DNA from: Tetrapyrgos nigripes
Lineage: Eukaryota > Basidiomycota > Agaricomycetes > Agaricales > Campanellaceae
Direction: 5' to 3'
DNA length: 64,000 nucleotides
Assembly (NCBI GenBank): GCA_013368315.1
Contig: JAACJM010000300.1
Span: forward strand, 1-64,000
The notes under the pieces are model-generated. The model made no database searches, was not told the DNA's origin, and was given only the letters and a program-made list of their open reading frames with translations. The translations under genes and the position numbers were made by a program. Positions 22,965-33,915 of the stretch are shown here, one piece after another. Numbering within the stretch: the first letter of the stretch is position 1; each line of letters begins with the position of its first letter.

Positions 22965-24865
22965 ATGCAGGTTTCCATCGCATCCACCATGTCCATCAAC
23001 CTTTTCCCTTCCAGTGTACTCTCTGGCATGCAGCCTACACTCTCCACAGCTTTCTTTCAACCCATAAATGTGCAGAACACGTCTTCTTCCAGTTTTCCTC
23101 CTCAAATTCCTTCTTTGCCCTTGTCTGTCCCAGCTCCCAATGCAGTCTCCCCAGACTTACATACACAGCCAGTCCTGGCTCCAAATGTGGCTCTGGCTCC
23201 CAATGCGACTATGCCTCACAATGTGTTCCTCACTTCCAATGTGGTCCCAGCTCCAAACAGTCTTCAATACTTTCTCCCCAGAATTACAGATACAGTTTTT
23301 AATGAAGATGCTAGAGCAGAAGAGCTCAGAGGTCTCCTCATTCCAGTCAGTATGCAAATGTGTACAGCCTGACATGCTCTAATATCTCTTTCAGAACCAA
23401 TGTGCTTGCTCAACTAAAATCCATCAAGTAAGTAAAATTTCACATGTTTTTCTTGCTTTTTTGAGATTTGACTGATATTCTGACTGCAGCGATGCTATTG
23501 ACTCAATACAGAAGACGCTACAAGAGCCATACAAGTTCAAATCACTGCAACTCAAGCAAGATGATTTCCCCCTGGTCTGGCCTTGGGACATGTCAGATCA
23601 CTTTGGCAACAGTGCCAAGTGCAACAAATGCCATGCAGAGCTAACAAAGAAGGCCAAGGCAAATGGCAATTCAACCTTTCCTGACATCATTGACAAGAAC
23701 AGTGAGCTGGTCTCCAGTGATCACATCGAATTTATCTCCAAGTTGGCATGCATGATGTTTCAAGAGTTTGCAGACCAGGGTGTTGCACCAAGTACTTGGG
23801 GTAATGTCAGGTATACAGTTTACAAGGAGTTTGAAGAGAAGATGTGTGCCAATGTGGAGGAGCTTGCATATGGATGTGAGAGCCATCCTAACTGGAAGGT
23901 GCATGCTGTCACAGGCAGCCTTTACATGGGTTATACTAACAAACGGAAGAATAAGGACGATAGCGTCTTCAAACGAGAGCCCTCTGAAGCACCTCTGTCT
24001 TTGCAGCTGCTGTTGAAAAGGATTAAATTGTTGCCCAAGCCAGCTTCCACTTCTGCTCCCACTCCTACTCCCACTCCCTCAGCATCTTCGGCACCATTAC
24101 CATCACTTTTGCTTGCAACTCCTATGCCACCCACATCAGCTCTGCCATCATTAACTCTGTTACCAGCTCCACCACTGGTTACTCTGTCACCCGAGACAAA
24201 TTCCAGCTCTTCCTCCATTTCCACTACTCCTGAACCAGCCAAGCCTCTTGCACTCTCAATTCCTCCACTCGCTATCCCTTTGGAAGCACCTCCTTTGGCC
24301 TCTACATCATTTTCAACTCCTGGCAATGCTGCCTTCCCTTCCTTGACAATGCCAACAGACATCACTCAATTACAACACATTGTCCCCACTTGATGACCCT
24401 GCAAGTCCATTGCTTCCCTCAACCAATTCTTCAGCTCCAGCTCCATCAGTCTCATTTGTTTCTCCTTGCACCTTACCACCATCATCACTTCCAGATGTCA
24501 ATCTAAGCCTTAGCATGGTAGCTACCTCCTCTCAACTACCTACACCCATAACTGAACATACAGGTGTACATCTTGCTCAAGAAGAGAGACCATCATCACT
24601 TTCTTTGCTTGCTTTGCTGGCAGCTGACCCAACTCTGCTACCTAATATCGATCATACAGTTCCTCAAGAATCTCGTGCTACTGTGCTTGCTGCTCCCAAC
24701 GACACTACTCCCCAGTCTAATAATCCTAACTCTGATGCATCTGCAGTACCAGTGGAGTCATCATTCCAGAAGGTGAGTTGTTCAAGTCAGCCTTTTCTAT
24801 TCTTAACTCATACTGGGGAAAGGTGCTACTGCTTCGCATGGCAAATTACGAGGCCCATTGTATAA
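22965..24865 (+). pseudogene. Transposon-borne second ORF, Pro/Ser-rich, unknown function
   Basis: Starts near 22965 with a Ser/Pro/Asn-rich segment (repeated 'APN' units) to about 23370. A conserved-looking folded part follows at about 23490-23990: DDFPLVWPWDMSDHFGNSAK, CNKCHAEL (single CxxC), FADQGVAPSTWGN and ANVEELAYGCESHPNWKVHA. A long low-complexity Pro/Ser/Thr tail runs from 23991 to 24865 and changes frame near 24395. It lies directly downstream of the transposase in the same orientation, inside the terminal repeats, so it was probably the element's accessory DNA-binding protein. That role is inference. The 5' exons and frame are uncertain. Confidence 0.45.
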
Positions 24866-25199
24866 GTAAGTAATACTGTAAAATTGACTAAAAAAATTAG
24901 ATAGAGCTTAATATCTTCTGTAATGACATCTTGAACGTTAGGTGGAGGAGCCCATAGTGGTTCAGAGAGCGGCAGTTGGACTTGCAACGGCTGCTGAGGG
25001 AAAATAATTATGCCTGAAGCTCGTCATGATTGGTGGGCAGCAAGGCAGAAATGAGCTATGACATATTGAGCATCAGTTCGGGTACTTCAGAGCACTGTGG
25101 TGGCGTGTAAAAGTTAGAACCCGTGAGAACCTTTGCTACTCAATTGAGGGGTCAACATAAGTTAACTCGGCCTAAAGGGCCTCGTAATTAAAGTTTTTT

Positions 25200-25768
25200 T
25201 TGATGCAGATTGCAATACCTGACCCTTTGTATGTATTCTTCTTGGTATATGACATTACTATATCTAATCTCCATGCTAGCCAATCCAGTTACACAAAGCC
25301 GCTGACTTTACTGGACCCTTCCATAGCCCAATCCTTGAAGCCAATAAAACAAGGTACATATGTATGCTTCTCTTGTCCCCCTTTGATGCATTAAGCTTGT
25401 CCACCTGCAGAGCCAGCAAATATCTAGAAATCCCAATTATACCACAAGGTTCCCGCAAACTTCAAGAGTTCAAAAGACACGCGGTAAGATTTGCCATCTG
25501 TCTTCTGTTAAATTTGCCTAACGTTGACTATATCCAGCATCGTTTTCAAGCATTATTTTATCACCAAAGCTCTTGGACAAGGTGAAAAATGCACTGATGA
25601 AGCTGCTGAACTTGCTTGGAAGAACATGAGTCTGGACAAAAGGAAGGTAATGCAATACTCCAATAGCCTCTGTTCTAATATACTGATTATTCCTATGTCT
25701 AGCTGTATACTACTGAAGCAGGGTCAAACACAGCTGCAGCCAAAGCATCCAAAAACGCGCAATAGAGT
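25200..25768 (+). pseudogene. Small transposon-borne third ORF or exon series
   Basis: Three segments with splice signals. The first, near 25205-25480, reads frame-shifted text around a GTAAGA donor. The second, about 25538-25646, reads KHYFITKALGQGEKCTDEAA and LAWKNMSLDKRK before GTAATG. The third reads LYTTEAGSNTAAAKASKNAQ to a stop at 25768. It lies inside the right end of the element. No family recognised; it may be the C-terminal part of the Pro-rich gene. Confidence 0.35.
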
Positions 25769-26115
25769 GAGTGAATCCCGATCTCCGTTTGTTTTGTTTC
25801 ACTAATTTGATTCTATTCTGTAATCGGTATCAGGGGAACACATAGCTATCAGGAATGGTATTGGGGCAGGGTATCAGGGTAGTGGAATATGGCGAGAAAT
25901 GGCCAGAACGAGCGGTATTATGTAGGGGAAGTACAGTAGAATTGTAATACATGCGACATGGCCAAAACGAGCCAAAATAAGAATATGATGGATGGAGCGA
26001 CCTGGATCAATTTGGCCACATCTGGCTATAAAAAAGTGTTTCATTTTTCTAGCGAGATTGAGCCAGAACAAGCCAAATCTGCCTTTTCGTTTTGGCTCGT
26101 TTTGGCTCATTCTCA

Positions 26116-26136
26116 CCATATGGACTTTTCACTGGG
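26116..26136 (-). repeat. Right terminal inverted repeat
   Basis: Reverse complement of 19773-19793 with one difference. Followed by G and then ATGAG at 26138-26142. Confidence 0.65.
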
Positions 26137-26219
26137 GATGAGATCCCAGCGAAAAGCATCTGCTCGGTTGGATATACTGCAGGGTTCTATGGATCAGGAA
26201 AAGAAACACTTGCTTTGAA

Positions 26220-26415
26220 TTTGAAGTTTGTGATTGTGTTGTCTGACCCGGTAAAGAAAGGAAGTTTCATAGGAAGAAGTAAACAAATTAATATGTACCA
26301 ATGTATCTTACTGTGCAAGTTCCAGTATGAAGAAGTCAAATAAAATAATGTGTACATTACAAACTTGAGGCCTCGTACTCGCCACGCGTTAGCGTTGGCC
26401 CACAGCCACTTCATG
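26220..26415 (-). repeat. Dispersed repeat copy, about 200 bp
   Basis: Minus-strand copy of the family at 7801-8010 and 29358-29560. It shares GTGGGCCA, GGCGAGTACGAGGCCT, GTACACATTATTTTATTTGA and GTCAGACAACACAAT-type words in order. No ORF or poly-A is evident, so it is SINE- or MITE-like. Confidence 0.55.
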
Positions 26416-27311
26416 CTGTACTGAACCGCAATACTGCTATATCAGTACCCGTCCCATGTTGTACAAGCTTCCAGATGACCCGTACAAGTATGAAGACGGG
26501 TACACTATACTAGTACTGGACCCATAAAAATACGGGCATACCAGTATTACTGGACGGTGCGTAGCCCTAGAAATAGCCTGCCAAAGATCTGGGATTTTCC
26601 TGATGAGAAGTACAAAAAACACCTAGCGCCATTGATCAATTCAGATAGCAATTGGATGGCGACTATCAGATAGCCTAGTGGATCAAGAGCTCGCGGATCC
26701 TTAGTAAATTTAGAGCTTGGACTTTTAAGTCTGAGAGTAAACGCGCCCCCCACCGCCATGGCGTTATTACATAAGAATGCTTCGGCACGTTGCCGATGAA
26801 GCAACCATGGGCGAACTGGACAAATCTTTGAATGTACAAGCATCAGATAACAGTTCTGTAAAGCCTGGCAAAAAAATTGCTACCAATTTTGAAGAGGAAG
26901 TGGGTGAGACAGCTCTCGTATGAACGCATGTCACACTAGGTGACATATGTGACATTTCTACTTAGAATCCTGGACATCTCCCGGTGAAAAGACCCGTATG
27001 CTGTATTGAATCGTAATATTGCCGTTTCGGTACCCGTCCATGATCGTACAGCTTCCAGATGAACCCGTGCAACTACGAGGACGGGTACGCTATACCAGTA
27101 CTGGACCCGTAAAAAAATACGGGTGTACCCATATTACTGGACGGTGGGTAGCCATAGAAAACAGATGGTGGCAACCTGCCAGAGATCTGGGGTTTTCCTA
27201 ATGAGAAAAACACAAAAAAAAAAAAAAAACAGCCAGCGTTGATGGCAATTATCAGATAGCCGATGGAGTGGATCAAGAGCTCGCGGATCCCTGGTAAATT
27301 TAAAGCTTGGA
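26416..27311 (+). repeat. Two diverged direct copies of a 0.3-kb GGGTAC-rich unit
   Basis: About 26416-26721 and 26998-27311 align throughout. Each has CAGTACCCGTCC or GGTACCCGTCC, CTTCCAGATGA, ACGGGTACGCTAT-type text, ATTACTGGACGGTG, an AAGATCTGGG/GAGATCTGGG block and TGGATCAAGAGCTCGCGGAT, and each ends at AGCTTGGACT. The second copy ends 46 bp before the ATG at 27357, so it supplies the promoter-proximal sequence of the next gene. The copies are about 280 bp apart. Confidence 0.65.
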
Positions 27312-27356
27312 CTCCAATAAGACGTGGCTGTCACTTGGTCAACCCAGCAGCCCACA

Positions 27357-28666
27357 ATGTCAAACGAGACAGCTCCTCTCCCACTCCCTAATCCTTTCAC
27401 GCCACTTGTGTTCTTGCCCCCGGACATTGCCAATCAGTTCGAGGTAGCCAGGTACCTCTGTGCTGTCACTCTTGGTGTAAGTCACAATCATGTTCAGAGT
27501 TCGTCAATGTTTGACAAAATGCTCAGGGTTACATCTGGGACTGCGCGATTAATTTCGGAAGTGATTATCAGTTGCTCTTCAAGCACAGAATCCGATTACC
27601 CACTATAATCTACTATTTGTCGAGGTGCGTACAATGCCACCATGAGAAATATTCCTTGTTCATGGCAATAATCATTTTCGGCAGGATTGCGACTCTCGCA
27701 TTTATCCTTACCATCTTTATCTTCTCAGGTAAGCTTCCCATAGGCTATTATGTTGTTCAGCACCAGTAAATCTCATTTTAAAATTTATAGTTGGTGATGT
27801 TCCCAACTGTCAGGCTCTTCAAGTGGCGTTCGGTATCTTCGTTGTGCTGTCAACTTCTTTCACTTCCCTGCTCTTCTTGCTCCGTGTCGTTGCGGTATGG
27901 AATAACGACAAGCTGGTGATTGTTGTGTTTGCCCTGCTATGGCTGGGTACTGTTGGAGGAGTATTGACAATCCCATTTGGAACCAGTAGTGGTCATATTG
28001 GCACCACTCACGCATGCATCCTCCTCGGAGACAAAGATTACACCGAAGCAATGGCCATCGCATCGATGATCAACGATAGTGCCGTATTTTTCGCAATCAC
28101 TTATCGAATCCTGGTGAATTCTCTGTTTGAAGAGAATCTCTCTGCACAGTTGAAGGCATTCTTTGGGCGAAGATTTTTGCCAAGGCTATCGAGGAATCTT
28201 CTTCAAGGTGGCCAGCATTATTATCTGTGCGTCTGTTCTGTTCCATTTTGTGACTCAAGGCTAAATAAATGACCAAATTTCCAGGGTCGCACTTAGCGGA
28301 AACATTGTCCTCCTTATCCTCTTCAAACTCTCCAATCTCCCAGTCTCCTATCACGCCATGGGCATCCTCCCTGTGTCAGCAGTCGTCAACTCCATGGCAT
28401 GCACAGTGTACCGGAAGATCAAGTTCGGTCTCATTTCGCCAGATGGAACTTCCAACTTTCAGTCCTTCCACATTGACTCGTTCCAGGCTGCTTCTGGCCA
28501 ACAGGGCGCAACTAACAGCTCGCTTCCAACGCACATCCGCCACAACGGAGGCTTTGCTGGAAGTGGTCCATCGGTCGCCTTGCATGGAAGTGCCAGTCTT
28601 CCAAGCCTTCACATTTCCGAGGACAAGGATTGGCACTACGATGTCAAGCCACAACATGTGGTCTGA
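27357..28666 (+). CDS. Seven-helix membrane protein, fungal orphan receptor-like, intact
   Basis: Predicted plasma-membrane protein of 359 aa with about seven helices and a Ser/Gly-rich cytoplasmic tail; ligand unknown. Five exons with GT..AG introns keep frame: 27357-27476, 27527-27624, 27685-27728, 27791-28226 and 28285-28666. Order: a Pro-rich extracellular start, a short segment GYIWDCAINFGSDYQLLFKH like the WD…YxLL region of DUF6533-type proteins, then TIIYYLSRIATLAFILTIFI, a C-Q-A-L-Q motif and FTSLLFLLRVVAVWNNDKLV. Further on come LLQGGQHYYLVALSGNIVLL across the last junction and NSMACTVYRKIKFG near the end of the core. Start chosen at 27357 because MSNETAP begins a plausible N-terminus and the splice phases then work. 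DUF6533-like is my best family label, from memory. Confidence 0.75.
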
Positions 28667-29357
28667 GGTGAAAACTGGCAACCTGATTCTGCTAGTACAC
28701 GGGAATCATATAAAATCATTGGTTGAATGGTAGATAGGCTCATATAAAAATCCATGGGTGAACTTACCACTATTTTGATAAAACACCTGCTAAATAGCCT
28801 TGAGGCAAGACGGAGACTTCAACTGACTTATGCTTAAGGCAGTGAGGGTATGGACCAAGGTCCATCCTTTCCATGTCTTCCAAAGTCGGCCCTGGCCTCG
28901 TACTCAGCTTTGGACGGCCCCATTCCAAAATGAGTATCTATACAAAACATCATACTGGAGGCTGTTGGTTAGGTTTCTGGTGTGTCTGGGTCGCATTGAG
29001 CACAGATTGGGTAGCAGTGTTGTTATTCGCACATGAACACGAATATATGGGCTGGCTATCGTTATGTATGAATGGATTACATACACTTATTCAGGTACTA
29101 CAACGAGAACTCCATGCCACGCCTTCGTCTCCATTCAGAGGCAGGCTACAGGGGTACTGGATGTAGTGGGAGTAGGGTTTGTCTGAGCAAGGTGTGGGGG
29201 AAGGGGAAGGGGAGCAAAAGCAAGTCATTTACTGTTGACAGTTGTTAGGAAAATGGAGACGTCACACAAAATGACGTCAAGGTTGTAATCCCATTCTTGA
29301 GATTACAACCAAGTAGAACTGTAGGTCTATATTAAAGTGTTATTACGACCACCCGGA
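28667..29357. other. Intergenic with CRE-like site and short hairpin
   Basis: No gene recognised. TGACGTCA (29272-29279) is a perfect CRE/bZIP-type palindrome, with a second GACGTCAC 13 bp upstream. GGTTGTAATC (29281-29290) and GATTACAACC (29301-29310) form a 10-bp stem with a 10-nt loop, not followed by a T run. Their role is unknown. Confidence 0.4.
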
Positions 29358-29560
29358 TGAAGGGGGTGTGGGCCACTGCCACCGAGGCGTGGCGAGTACG
29401 AGGCCATAGGGTGCAAGAATGATAAAGTACACATTATTTGTCATTGAGCTTCTTTTTTACTACTGCCAAATGAATGGTACATGTAGACCTGGACTCAAAG
29501 TATATTTTACCTTTTCTTTCTTCCCCGGGTCAGAGAATTACAAACTTAAGACTCAACACC
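29358..29560 (+). repeat. Dispersed repeat copy, about 200 bp
   Basis: Same family and orientation as 7801-8010. It has GTGGGCCACTGCC, GGCGTGGCGAGTACGAGGCC, GTACACATTATTTGTCATTGA and GTCAGAGAATTACAAACTTA in order. Confidence 0.55.
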
Positions 29561-29769
29561 AGTGTAGTATCCAACTGTATACCCAATTAAACAAATGCTG
29601 CCCACTGGAATCTCTTCTGTATACAATGGAAGAGAAATGTGTTTCCAATCCTCAGGAGAGCATCGAAAACATTTTGTACAGTTGCTTTTCCTCGGCTGAC
29701 CGTCGTAAATCAGTACCGACAATTGATTGTTTAGTGAAGTGTCCAGAAAAAAAGCAGGAACTTACTAGA

Positions 29770-29997
29770 GTCTGTAACTTTCAAATAATGATCAGTAACA
29801 AGAGTTCTGATGTGGACTCCATTTCCATTTGTTTCAATTGAACTTTCGTTGATACCACTGAACCGGACTTCACTCTTGTAAACTGCTTCTGGGGCACAAT
29901 TAGATGTCGAGAAAGCCGTAGAATTGAGATTGGGAACAGTGAGGTTGTAAGGATCTGTATATGCAGCTAAACCAAAAGAAGACAGGGTGCTAGTCAA
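29770..29997 (-). pseudogene. Isolated exon of an unrecognised secreted or membrane protein
   Basis: The minus-strand frame reads SSFGLAAYTDPYNLTVPNLN, STSNCAPEAVYKSEVRFSGI and HIRTLVTDHYLKVTDS. It ends at a good donor (GTAAGTTCCTG) near 29774. Upstream on the minus strand, an ATG near 30181 opens a hydrophobic leader (ALQLFLVLAFEFVLDL) that meets a stop before it can join. It looks like the 5' part of a gene whose remainder toward 29600 is not recognisable. Family unknown. Confidence 0.3.
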
Positions 29998-32149
29998 ACT
30001 GGCTGTGTTGCCACAATAACGCTATTGTTATAGAAGCTAGGAAGCCACTCCAAACGAGCAGAATCCAGCAAAGGGAGAAAAGCGACGGATTGGCGATGAA
30101 AATGGTCATCGCAAGTCAAGCACAAATTCAAAAGCGAGGACAAGAAAGAGCTGCAGAGCAGAAGGAAGCCCAGGAGTCATGTTGGTAATAGAAAGGAAGA
30201 GTGCACGCTACAGGAACTGGAAGCTCAGAAAGGGGGCAGAAATTCGGAGTCAAATTGTGCCAAATCGGAATTGGACGGGCAGGTGAATTCGGGACCGATT
30301 ATGCATAGCCACACGCGGATTTCTGGCGACGTTGACGGTTTGGAGGCTGTGCTCTCGGAAGGGGTTTTTAGTGTGGGAATAACTAGTAGCCGCCGGAACA
30401 GCGAAAAAGAGTCGAGCTCATCATTGCAAACGATGCCGACGACGAAATACGACAGTGGTACTCTCCAGATCCAGAGTGCCAGTAGAGAAGATACAGATGG
30501 GTCAGTGTGCGAGAAATCAGGTCATTAGAGAGAGATTTGAGCTGGATGCAGCGGTTTTAGTTTGGATGACGCGTGCGCCTATGCCTTCCTCCTTCTATTC
30601 TCAGTACTCTTCTTAACGAACGGGATTACCGTATGCCACGTTAATATCGTTTGGGTGCGTACTTTCTATTTCGGACAACCTATCTTCCCCCACTCATGTG
30701 CCATCCTTTCCCTCCTTTCGACATCTATGCGATTCCTTCACGTCTGATGTCCACGCCCACATACGAACCCCACTTCCCTACCTCAATATGCTCAATAAGG
30801 CGAGAAGGCAAAAGCAAAAATTCGTTTCCATTGTCCAAAACAACCGTATGGAGAATCACCCAAGTACCGAGATGCTCAGTGTCCCCGTCCCACTCCCATA
30901 TGTGTATGTGAATGAAGATGGTGAATGGTGAAGAGAGGATGACGATGAGACGGGGTCAGAAGTCTGGGGCTGGGATAGCGATGGGAACGTGAGGGGAAAG
31001 GGAGTGGAAGGGGCGAAAGAGGCTGTTTGAGTACTCGACGACGAGTGAAGCGGCACTCTGGGGTGGGGGACTTGGACGTAGAGGCGAGACATCTCTATGC
31101 CATACTGGGGATGATGTGCGTATTCTCTTTGCATGTGTTCTGCTTATAACACTAACTGCATTATTACTTTTTGCTTTGCTTTACAGTCAATCTATCATCC
31201 TTGTTGTCGTTATCTTTCCCATTTTCCACGCCGCGCCATCTACCGTACTGTATTTACGTCTCAAACTGATGGTGATGAGTCTATGACTCTCTGCCCCCTC
31301 CTTTAGACTCCACTGTCGTCCCCTCGTCCAATTCATCCTCCTAATGCTTGGCCGAGTGTGCCAACACCGTTTGCCATTTGCCATTACCGAATCTCATTTT
31401 ATTATTCGTACGCGTCATGAAAAGAGTGAACGGTGAGATGGATATCATTGTCAACCAGTTGGATACAATCTGCCACTCGTTAATGCTAGGGATTCGAAGA
31501 GAGGGGGAGGAGGCTGAGAGGGAAGGTCTATCCATCGTATCCTAGTCTACTGTCAATGAGTCTCTAACTTCGACTATCCTCTTGGACGCGGTCACTAGCT
31601 TGGGCCGTCACTATGAAAAGTAAACTTGGAATCTCTGAGTCTTGCTGTCGAATGGTCGCCATTTCCAGTGCCTATTCACTCTTCTAGCTCGTTTCCTTTC
31701 TGCTCTTCGACACCTTAGGCTTCCTTCATCATGATCACTTCCTGCACGCTACCTCCGACGGATCCCCATTCCCTATTTTTCGACATGAGGGATCTTTGAC
31801 AGATACCAGCAAGATGTCCACATTAAGTATGACTTTCCGGCCATCTGCTTCTGCCGCTTTTTCGTCAGGGTACTATTGCATGCGCAACTGTATTTATGGC
31901 ATTTCTCGTCGTCATCATCATCAATCCGACATAGAAGATGGGGACTTTGTCAAGACTGAAGACAGACTTGTCACTTGATCAGGAGAACACCTAAGGAGGA
32001 TATTCTTGGGATGGATTATAATAGCATTGGTAACGGTCGTCTCACGACGAAGAACACTCCCCCGTGCCCCCCTTTGTCCTTCTCCCTTACGCACCCAGTA
32101 CAACTACCTGCTGAATCTATCAACCTGAACATTACCCTACGAATCGGTT
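29998..32149. other. Intergenic, no supported gene
   Basis: Open frames at 30271-30528 (plus, Ser-rich) and 31134-30856 (minus, Ser/Pro-rich) are low-complexity and lack splice or family support. 31700-32149 is the pyrimidine-rich upstream region of the gene at 32150. Confidence 0.35.
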
Positions 32150-33915
32150 ATGTCAGATCAATCCGGCTGGGTCTATATCGACGATACGGACGACCGTCTC
32201 CACTATTCCGGGCAGTGGCAGCTAACTAACGGAAGCACGACTCAAAAGGGCGACAGCGAAACTCTCAACGATCCTGCCAATACATGGCAGGGGAGGATTT
32301 GGAATGATACGGTCCATAAGACAGCGAATAATGGATCTACGGTGACTTTTGGGTTTAATGGTGAATACTTACTATTTCTTTCTTTCTGCTTTCTTTCTCG
32401 TTCCGGGAGGTAGTACACTCTCATTGCTCATTGGAAAATTCTGCAAATCGTCAAAATTCTAGGTACTAGCTACGCCGTATTTGGCAGCTTCGTATTCCCA
32501 GGAACGTCTCCCAAGGGCACTGTTGATTGTTTTCTTGATGGAAGTAGTTCCGTAGACGATTTTACTTCCTGGGGGCCAAACGCTAGTTCTCCCGATGCTA
32601 TCGTCGGCAACAACGACTTCGTCTGCGGAAACAAGACATATCCTCCGGATCGCACCAGCTGACCGTCAAAGTTACGAATCTCATCGAGTCGAACTTTTAT
32701 TTGGATTATATTCTCATTCGAGAGACGATACCAAACCCGACTCCGGATGTATCATCGACACCTGGCTCGGGGGGACTGGCCTTTAGGATTCCCAGTCCGT
32801 GGGAAACGCTGTTCGATGAACTTGACGCCTCAGAGGGTCAGATAGAATTTAGCAGCGGATGGTTGTTGAATACGACTTTCTCAAATGTGTTCCCGTGCAC
32901 AAGAACACCTGGTTCATCGATGACTTATACTTTCAATGGTAAGTGTTTCCGTATGGTTCTGAGTCATTGGGGTCTCTCTGCCTCAGAATTAGACTCTTTT
33001 CATCCTGACTGAGGTCGTAACTCACATTAGACATACTATCTTCTAGGAACTTCACTCCAGCTATACGGCGATCTCGGCGTAATCACTAGCACGTCCAACA
33101 TGGCGATGTATCAACTTGATGATCAACCTCCGCAGTCAATTCCACTTCTCCCGCCTGATGATGGTCCATTTTGGTATCAACAGTTCTTCAACCTTTCTGG
33201 GTTATCTCCGACGGAGGAGCATAAAGTTGTGATCACTCACAATGGTACAGCTACTGGGATGGCTCTGGCGCTTGAGTGGTTCAGTGTGGAGAGGTCTTCC
33301 CCACAAGGACTCGCATCGTCAGCAACGCCTTCATCATCGCCAACACCAACACCAACGTCATCCGTTCTGGGAACAACTGGGAATCATCACCTGAAAGGGG
33401 GAGTGATTGGCGGAATTGTTGTGGGCGTGGTTGCTCTCATCTTCGTCGTTGGGATATGTTCAAGGGTCTGGATGCAGAGACGTCGGAAAAATCAGAACGA
33501 CATCAAGGCCAAGCTCAATATGAATCCTACACCATTCGTTGAGGTTGCGGGACTTGATTTTGATCCATACAACTCGGACAACCGGGATAGTCATTCTCCA
33601 GCTCAAATCACACGTTCTAATCCGCATAAAAGGCGCAGCAATCCACATATTCGACACTCATCGGGTTCCTCCGGAAATCAAGATGCTGATGCTGATATGG
33701 TGAATCAGCTGCGCTGGGGGAATCTCAAGCTGCAGCAACGTATAGCGGTTCTTGTTGGTCGGAACCAATCAGAGCCTCCGCCGGGACTACCGAACATGAG
33801 TAGTGGAGCGACAGAACCAGTGATACATAGTGATAGCGGATGGAGGATGCGGGAGCAGGCTTTGAATAATTTGGATGAAATGAGGGAGGTGCCTCCAAAT
33901 TACACGGAATCGTAG
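32150..33915 (+). CDS. Two-lobed extracellular domain plus one transmembrane helix, one apparent frameshift
   Basis: Agaricomycete-type surface protein: two related beta-rich lobes, a Ser/Thr/Pro stalk, one helix and a cytoplasmic tail. Exons by eye: 32150-32360, 32463 to about 32938, and 33047-33915. Lobe 1 starts WVYIDDTDDRLHYSGQWQL and has GTSYAVFGSFVFPGT. Lobe 2 has EGQIEFSSGWLLNTTFSN, MTYTFNG and TSLQLYGDLGV. Stalk SATPSSSPTPTPTSS, helix GGVIGGIVVGVVALIFVVGI, then RRRKNQND and a tail ending VPPNYTES. Between the CGNKTY segment and SGSHQLTVKVTN (about 32630-32645) the frame changes by one base with no splice signal, so this allele may be inactive or contain a sequencing error. No signal peptide precedes the chosen start. 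Its neighbour at 37095 has a similar tail (DSGWRM, PPP-H-Y-T-E). Confidence 0.65.

Larger units (their letters stand above)
19772..26137 (+). mobile_element. Tnp2-bearing DNA transposon, about 6.4 kb, decayed
   Basis: Bounded by 21-bp near-perfect terminal inverted repeats at 19773-19793 and 26116-26136 (TGAAAAGTCCATATGG inside, preceded by CCCAA or CCCAG). The pentamer ATGAG lies immediately outside both ends (19767-19771 and 26138-26142). Subterminal GCCAAAACGAGCC-type motifs repeat just inside both ends. Inside are the Tnp2-like transposase remnant, a Pro/Ser-rich second ORF and a small third ORF, all on the plus strand. The ends do not start with a clear CACTA, although CACTA occurs at 19762-19766. 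Family placement is by the transposase, not the termini. Confidence 0.6.

Noticed and set aside
23931..24365. Minus-strand 144-codon frame
   Set aside because: It is antisense to the Pro/Ser-rich repeat of the transposon ORF; Gly/Val/Glu bias mirrors the complementary codons.
29281..29310. Rho-independent-type terminator
   Set aside because: The stem is perfect, but there is no T run, and such terminators are not expected for fungal pol II genes.
30856..31134. 92-codon Ser/Pro-rich minus-strand frame
   Set aside because: Low complexity, no conserved segment, no supporting splice or promoter signal.
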